From Streptomyces cellulosae (GTDB lineage: Bacteria > Actinomycetota > Actinomycetes > Streptomycetales > Streptomycetaceae), in contig NZ_JOEV01000009.1 of NCBI RefSeq assembly GCF_000721105.1, positions 124,001 to 188,000 on the forward strand: a DNA stretch of 64,000 bases. The letters run 5' to 3'. The notes beneath the pieces are model-generated. The model saw nothing but the letters and a program-made list of their open reading frames with translations, searched no databases and was not told the DNA's origin. A program made the position numbers and the translations under genes. Positions 63,627 through 64,000 of the stretch are shown piece after piece; the first letter of the stretch is position 1; every line of letters starts with the position of its first letter.

Positions 63627-63662
63627 TCACTGCGGACCGGCGCGCCTGCTGCCAATAATCAT
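63627..63662 (-). CDS. Candidate cimA leader peptide MIIGSRRAGPQ
   Basis: 11-residue ORF, ATG ATT ATT then GGC AGC AGG and so on. Tandem ATT isoleucine codons directly after the start are uncommon in this genome, and isoleucine is the end product of the CimA branch. Its TGA overlaps a GTG (GTGA) that opens a 62-residue frame running through the hairpin to 63442, 4 nt before cimA. There is no clear Shine-Dalgarno, so expression is inference. Too short for coding statistics. Confidence 0.5.
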   Translation of the reverse strand: MIIGSRRAGPQ

Positions 63663-63784
63663 GGCGAACGAGAGCACGGGGGCAGTCTGGCACAATCCGC
63701 CCCCGTGCTCACCGCCCGTCTCAGCATGCGAGCCCCTGATCTTTCTCGCCTGGATGCCGATCTCTCAACCGGGGCCCGTCAGGC

Positions 63785-63889
63785 TCAGGGGAGTCGGCGG
63801 ACGAAGCCGTCGTAGTGGCCGTTGGTGTCGTCGGGGACCAGCTGGACGGAGCGGCTGCCGAGGCCGATGCGCCGGGCGCCCGCGCTCAC
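63785..63889 (-). pseudogene. Possible C-terminal gene remnant or very short ORF
   Basis: The minus-strand frame between stops at 63998 and 63785 ends in protein-like text (GLGSRSVQLVPDDTN, then FVRRLP), while its upstream half is GC-artefact Arg/Gly sequence overlapping the hairpin. The only late GTG (63889) would give 34 residues. This looks like the tail of a broken gene or one whose frame is shifted. Not recognised. Confidence 0.3.
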
Positions 63890-63943
63890 CGAGTAGAGCA
63901 ACTCCCGCTCGCGGGTGACGGCGCGTCTGCGCCCCCGTTCCGC

Positions 63944-63983
63944 ACGACGCGGCCCGCCCCGGGACCGGGACGGGCCGCGTCGT
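63944..63983. terminator. Strong hairpin at the right edge
   Basis: Thirteen-bp perfect stem ACGACGCGGCCCG/CGGGCCGCGTCGT with a 14-nt loop. Most likely ends a leftward transcript entering from beyond 64000. Confidence 0.7.
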
Positions 63984-64000
63984 CGAGTGCGGGGCTGTCA

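Larger units (their letters stand above)
63690..64000. other. Terminal 310 bp: no complete gene seen
   Basis: Contains a CACAAT hexamer at 63691-63696 upstream of a short GTG frame (rejected), the C-terminal-like fragment at 63785-63889, and a strong hairpin at 63944-63983. The gene to the right is outside the window. Confidence 0.5.

Noticed and set aside
63701..63815. 37-residue plus-strand GTG frame after a CACAAT hexamer
   Set aside because: No family resemblance, no ribosome site, and it overlaps the fragment on the other strand. Not enough to call a gene.

Overview
The window is high-GC chromosomal DNA from a Streptomyces, or a very close relative. The evidence is the codon bias, frequent GTG starts, long T-less hairpin terminators, lysine-tailed HU protein, two complete conservon (cvn) operons, a three-subunit-type acyl-CoA carboxylase with an epsilon subunit, and a gene order (smc - mutM - rnc - rpmF - coaD - rsmD - recG - fakA-like - rpmB - thiD/thiL - ddl - gpsA - plsC - cofC - hupS - leuDC/ndgR - tRNA-Glu/Gln - gltX - cvn1 - cvn2 - accE/accB - cimA) that matches, as I recall it, the core arm of Streptomyces coelicolor around SCO5530-SCO5577. 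No phage, CRISPR array or intact transposase is visible. The window is core chromosome with short accessory insertions.

1-12 kb: the N-terminal half of smc, a 67-residue coiled-coil protein, acylphosphatase, a membrane-anchored CAP-domain protein, an HxlR regulator with an inverted-repeat operator, then the leftward block mutM, rnc (absB), rpmF, DUF177, a DivIVA-like coiled-coil protein, coaD, rsmD and recG. 12-17.6 kb: a translationally coupled pair, a compact Hsp90-like GHKL ATPase and a 1112-residue TPR-like protein with a 9 x 10-residue internal repeat, followed by repeat-rich non-coding DNA. It sits between recG and the fakA-like gene and is the best candidate here for a little-described system. 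17.6-28.4 kb: DhaL-domain fatty-acid-kinase homologue, rpmB, thiamin salvage (thiD, thiL), a stand-alone RAM-domain protein, a DUF3515 lipoprotein whose stop codon lies inside a 225-bp MITE-like element, ddl, gpsA-plsC (phospholipid synthesis), cofC (F420), a small cold-shock-like protein and hupS.

28.6-37 kb: leuCD divergent from ndgR with a clear palindromic operator, a DUF4188/MerR divergent pair, five tRNA genes (three Glu-CTC, two Gln-CTG), a HAD hydrolase, gltX and an FAH-family gene. gltX lies beside the tRNAs that a non-discriminating GluRS would charge. 37-48.5 kb: a small protein with a repeated ANP(R/K)RT motif, then tandem conservons cvn1 and cvn2, each cvnA (membrane histidine-kinase-like) - cvnB (roadblock) - cvnC (DUF742) - cvnD (small GTPase). 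cvnA2 carries an apparent +1 frameshift near 46455 that moves its conserved C-terminus out of frame.

48.6-64 kb: accE and accB, a secreted polysaccharide lyase family 8 enzyme, a YceI protein, an ABC transporter of two permeases and an ATPase divergent from a NarL-type two-component system, a secreted trypsin, a TPM-domain membrane protein, and cimA (citramalate synthase, isoleucine precursor). Upstream of cimA is a short ORF, MIIGSRRAGPQ, with tandem Ile codons, followed by a U-tailed hairpin. That arrangement looks like an isoleucine-responsive attenuator. The last ~300 bp hold only a short C-terminal-like fragment and a strong hairpin.
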